Of a DNA stretch of 8,833 nucleotides, positions 5,616 through 8,833 are shown one piece after another. Position 1 is the stretch's first letter, and every line of letters begins with the position of its first letter. The DNA is from an uncultured Marinilabiliales bacterium (lineage in GTDB: Bacteria; Bacteroidota; Bacteroidia; Bacteroidales; BM520): positions 1-8,833 of the forward strand of contig CALFIZ010000098.1 in assembly GCA_937877575.1 (NCBI GenBank), in the 5' to 3' direction. The notes below the pieces were generated by a model. The model worked only from the letters and a program-made list of their open reading frames with translations. It ran no database searches and was not told the DNA's origin. A program made the translations under genes and the position numbers.

Positions 5616-8106
5616 TGTTGATTATGTAAAAAAGACTCCAAATTTGCCACTCGACCAGGTAAATCAGATAAAAGCACAATTAGATCAGCTTAATGCTCTT
5701 TTTGTTGAGTGAAAGCAAAAATTGCAGGCATTGTGATACAATCAAGTGCAGGTTAATAAACCAACAGAAGTGAAAAAATGATCAGTGACTAATTTTTCAT
5801 GGAAGAAGGTGGCTATATGATGTTCAGTAGTATTATTGTTAATATTTGCATGATTTTTCCTAACATTATCATCATTAATCAAAAATCCAAATGCTTTAGC
5901 ATGAATTTGAGTATACGCAGCGACAGCGAAGATGTTGCTACAAGCATTTACAGGATTAATATTCTGAAGTGTAATCCTCGTAATGTTGTGAGTCATTATT
6001 TCCAATATTTATAGACTGATTACTGTAAAAAATCAGTGAAAATGAAAATTTATTCGATGATTAATTTGATGATTTGTATGAGCCGGTGCCATGTGAGCAT
6101 TAATCTGAATAATTTTCTGACAAATAAATAAAATTGAAACAGAGACTGAACAAATTGATTACGATATAATTCAGCCTTATCTTGTTTGAAGAGTGGAAAA
6201 TGAATGAATAGATGAATTTACTCGTCCATATGATGACGAGACAATTGCTTGAGTTGGAAATAAGTATCCACTTATTGCTCCATCAGAGATGGCGTTTTCT
6301 CTTAGATGGGATGAATTAACGAAATTAACTAACCAAGAATTCCCAGCATGATACGAAATAGTTGGAATTAAACTTTTGTGTGGAAATAAAGATGGAACTA
6401 TTCTAGAGCTACAAAATAATACTGATAATCATTGATGGTATAAATTCTGATGAACATGTTTATATTCAGAAAAATGAACTTACACTCATTGAATAGAAAT
6501 AACTTATGATAATACTATATCAAGAGAGAGAAAAATAGAAACATACAGCTTGAAATCCTTGGATTTTACATCAGAAGTGTCAATAAATAATAAATTTGGT
6601 AAATTATCCAGTGAGGGTTGAGAGTTTAGAGTTTGAAAAGCTCCAGCAAAAGTTACAGTAGATACAAGTCAGATTTTCCGTGATTTCTCTACTAAATGAT
6701 ATGAAGTAGAGTGGGATATGGATTGAGATTTTAACAGCGATAGAACTAATATAGTTAATTTTGATTATTCATATAAAGTGCCACAAGTTTATTATGTTGG
6801 TTATAAATTCCCTGAGATTTATGATGATTTATGGTATAGATTTCCAGTTAGAGTTGAACCGAGTGATGTCCCTGTATGTGAAGTTAATCTTGAGAAATTT
6901 CCATGAACCAGTGGTAAATTCCAGATTTCTACTAATTTCATAGATGGAACGTTACCATCCACAATTTCGTTATATAAGTATACTATGATAAATAGATCTA
7001 CAAATCAGGTTTTAGAAGAGAAAAAGAATGAAAATCAAAAAATTTCCTACGAATTCCCTGATAAATGAAATTACGTTGTAGTTGTGGATTATGTGACTGT
7101 TGATTGAAAGCAATGACAATGTGAGTCAGATTTAATTCAACTGGAAAAGGAAGAATTTGATGTGGAGTATTTATTACAGGCAAAGGATTCAGATTCATGA
7201 AAATTTAAGGATATTTGTAGCTCTAAAAATATAGATAACAATAATTGTACGGAGATAAATTTGGAAACGATACCGCAAACCTATCAGTTAAAGATACAAT
7301 CAATAACACCTGTTACCAAAAATACAACTCAAGGAGTATATTTTGAGGAAGAAAAGACTAGAGAAAATACTCACTCTTTGATGGAAGACAATAGTGTATA
7401 TGAATTCACAGTTCCTAATGAATGAAATTATGAATTAAGAATTATAACATCTGATAAAAGTAGTTGAATAGATGATGCAACTAAAATTATTAAAATTTAT
7501 GCGGAAAAACCGGATATCGTATGAATTATTTCTATCACATCTGGTGAAGAAGACTCTCAAGAAAGGAAACAGATATCAGAATGATTTTCTCCATTAACAG
7601 TATTTTTGGATGCATCAAAGACTGAGGTAAATGTTCCATGAGATGAAATTATCTATTTTACATGGGATTTTGGCGATGGACAAGTAAAAAAGAATCAACA
7701 GAACTGAATAGTGTCTCATACATATAGTTATGATTATGCCAATGAAAATTGAATATTCACTCCTACTGTTACGGTTAAAACCTTGAAGTGAGAAACTCAG
7801 GTGATTAAATGACCAACTTTACACATAAAAAAACAACTTGTGGATGTAAATCTAATGTCAACGACACATCCATCATGACAGGCTCCAATCGGTTCCGAGG
7901 TATGATTCCTTGCAGAGTTTGATGGAATGCCTGAAAAAATGACTCGAGATTTCTGAGATGGAACTCCTGTTTATTCTTGTCAGTGAAGGGTATGTGCAGA
8001 TTTGTCACATCTATATGATAAAAAGTGAGTTTTTACAGTTAAAGTTACTTTAGATTTTGATTCAATTCAGCAAGTAAAGAAAGAAATGAATTTTAAAATT
8101 TATTAA
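5581..8106 (+). CDS. PKD-domain surface protein, read with TGA as glycine (table 25), 5' partial
   Basis: Read in one frame with TGA as Gly, this is at least 841 codons with 50 TGA and no TAA or TAG before the final TAA at 8104-8106. Glycine is also encoded by 18 GGN codons (10 GGA, 7 GGT, 1 GGC). The start lies beyond the upstream junction. A Gln/Lys-rich, partly coiled linker runs to about 5800. Three hydrophobic spans follow at about 5809-5880, 5953-6021 and 6052-6120, the last rich in Gly with GxxxG-like spacing. The remaining 661 residues are probably outside the cell. PKD-like domains begin near 6643 (APAKVTVDTS, then WDMDGD), 7582 (SPLTVFLDAS, then WDFGDG at 7663-7680) and 7879 (APIGSEV, then DFGDG at 7948-7962). 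A weaker one lies at 6880-7146. Eight ectodomain Cys codons fall in nearby pairs (6379/6457, 6877/7120, 7216/7246, 7978/7993), suggesting disulphides. By analogy with other PKD proteins the role may be adhesion or surface structure. UGA-Gly points to Absconditabacteria or Gracilibacteria. Confidence 0.9.
7945..7962 (+). other. PKD core motif that combines a CGA and a TGA recoding signal
   Basis: The six codons are CGA GAT TTC TGA GAT GGA. TGA (7954-7956) sits on the invariant Gly of the PKD motif D-F-G-D-G. CGA (7945-7947) sits on the position that is Trp (TGG) in the two sibling domains, at 7663-7665 and 6712-6714. Standard decoding gives R-D-F-stop-D-G. UGA=Gly with CGA=Trp gives the canonical W-D-F-G-D-G. 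Confidence 0.65.
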
Positions 8107-8125
8107 TTATAATACTAATAATAAT
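8100..8125. other. Probable second junction, into very AT-rich DNA with standard glycine codons
   Basis: The recoded gene ends at 8106. From there composition drops sharply (11 G or C in the 60 bases from 8161), TGA-glycine disappears, and the frame of the next ORF is open back through the boundary to about 8090 with an Asn-rich translation. A change of organism close to 8107 is the simplest reading. A true intergenic boundary within one genome is not excluded, since the PKD gene seems to end naturally. Confidence 0.5.
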
Positions 8126-8158
8126 GAAAATTCAGAAACGAATTCAAGATTAAGTTTT

Positions 8159-8815
8159 ATGAACAATCAAAACCAAGCAAATAATGAATATAAATATTAT
8201 GAATTATGTAATATGATATATCTCGGGAAATTCGAAGAAATAGAAAATTATTTCCAATCTAAATTATTAAGTCCACAAAATTATATAAATTACAATATTA
8301 AATTTAAAAGTATAGACGAAGAAATAAAATTCGTTTCTTTGCATATTATTAATTTAATAGGTTTATTAAACTATGATAAAGCGTATCAATTATCTAAAGA
8401 TGCTATAAAATATTTTTGCAATAAAAACAGTAATTATTTATACCAAATATATTTAGAATATTTTTACATCGGAATATATCGTGAGTTTATTTATTTAGAA
8501 GAAAAAAATAGTAAATTTAATTATAATTTAAAACCAATAATAGAAAAAATATGCACAGAATTAATCGATGTTTTAAGACGATTAATTCTTTTATTAGATA
8601 TGAAAAAAAAGAGATTCGAAGATGAAATTAAAATGAGTAATAATGAAATCAAATTAGAGAAAATAAATCCAAATAATAATGAAAATAGTAATAATATAAT
8701 ACAAGATGAATTAACAAAGATATATAAAAAGCAATTTGAGGCCAATGAAATTAAATTTTCTTTTAATCGTTATTCAAAAGGACAAATTAATTATAATATT
8801 TATATAATTATATAG
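8159..8815 (+). CDS. Unrecognised Asn/Ile/Lys-rich helical protein, possibly eukaryotic
   Basis: I do not recognise this 218-residue product with confidence. It is strongly biased to Asn, Ile, Lys, Tyr and Glu. Residues of about 11-150 are predicted helical by eye, and an Asn-rich, low-complexity, charged tail follows. Three short stretches occur in the order seen in the N-terminal half of 14-3-3 proteins. KFEEIE (24-29) compares with RYDEM. DEEIKFVS..NLIG (53-68) compares with EERNLLSVAYKNVIG. ICTELIDVL (131-139) compares with ICCDILDVL. However, the phosphopeptide-binding Lys and Arg are not conserved, and there are about 21 extra residues before the third motif. All four glycines use GGN codons and no in-frame TGA occurs, unlike the preceding gene. 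The ATG at 8159 may not be the true start, because the frame is open upstream with a similar Asn-rich composition. There is no ribosome binding site. It is probably a fragment of a low-GC genome, such as an anaerobic fungus or protist. Confidence 0.45.
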   Translation: MNNQNQANNEYKYYELCNMIYLGKFEEIENYFQSKLLSPQNYINYNIKFKSIDEEIKFVSLHIINLIGLLNYDKAYQLSKDAIKYFCNKNSNYLYQIYLEYFYIGIYREFIYLEEKNSKFNYNLKPIIEKICTELIDVLRRLILLLDMKKKRFEDEIKMSNNEIKLEKINPNNNENSNNIIQDELTKIYKKQFEANEIKFSFNRYSKGQINYNIYIII

Positions 8816-8833
8816 TTATATATCTTATCTTTA

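Noticed and set aside
5614..5679. The N-terminal 22 residues of the extended NhaC frame
   Set aside because: They are the antisense of the recoded linker and do not resemble an NhaC leader. The ATG at 5679 is an accident of the join.
5742..6014. Two opposing short ORFs (5742-6005 minus and 5799-6014 plus)
   Set aside because: Both are out-of-frame shadows of the recoded membrane-helix region, with no recognisable domain or start signal.
6761..8008. Short ORFs at 6761-6943 plus, 6998-7198 minus and 7805-8008 minus
   Set aside because: They lie inside the recoded PKD gene in other frames. The UGA-Gly frame explains the whole region far better.
5581..8106. A decayed pseudogene with many stop codons
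   Set aside because: All 50 interruptions are TGA. No TAA or TAG and no frameshift occurs in 841 codons of AT-rich DNA, and the TGA positions coincide with motif glycines.
5581..8106. TGA as tryptophan (Mycoplasma-type code) or selenocysteine
   Set aside because: The gene uses TGG for Trp six times at good Trp positions. TGA falls in D-F-G-D-G, in G-x-Y/F turns and in Gly-rich helices. Fifty selenocysteines are not credible.

Overview
The window looks like three unrelated pieces of DNA joined end to end.

Segment A (1 to about 5600) has moderate GC, uses the standard code and is Bacteroidales-like. Its starts lack Shine-Dalgarno sequences, it has TAnnTTTG-type promoter boxes, and its gene set is typical of gut, rumen or oral Bacteroidales. 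It holds a membrane zinc metallopeptidase (5' end missing), a GH29 alpha-L-fucosidase lipoprotein with a HAD-family phosphatase in tandem on the minus strand, a CaCA-family Na+/Ca2+ exchanger, and a NhaC-type Na+/H+ antiporter whose N-terminus is cut off by the first join. The exchanger and antiporter are convergent, overlap by 22 bp, and would both act on the sodium gradient.

Segment B (about 5600 to 8106) looks like 2.5 kb of non-coding DNA under the standard code. Read in one plus-strand frame with TGA as glycine, it is a single uninterrupted gene of at least 841 codons. It has 50 in-frame TGA codons and no TAA or TAG until the terminal TAA. The product is a surface protein: a charged N-terminal linker, three membrane spans, then about 660 residues carrying PKD-like domains and eight cysteines. 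UGA-glycine is the code of Absconditabacteria (SR1) and Gracilibacteria (translation table 25). One of the two in-frame CGA codons falls on the tryptophan of a PKD W-D-F-G-D-G motif, which suggests a second reassignment, CGA to Trp. I recall that change being predicted for Absconditabacterales.

Segment C (about 8107 to 8833) is far more AT-rich, with about one G or C in five, and has normal GGN glycine codons. It holds one Asn/Ile/Lys-rich ORF, perhaps from a low-GC eukaryote, with faint 14-3-3-like motifs. Its reading frame runs back without a stop to the B/C boundary.

The plainest explanation for the mosaic is a chimera from amplification or assembly, because genes are cut at the A/B join and probably at B/C. 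The notable biology is the recoded gene in segment B, which standard annotation would miss. I see no tRNA, rRNA, CRISPR array or insertion sequence.
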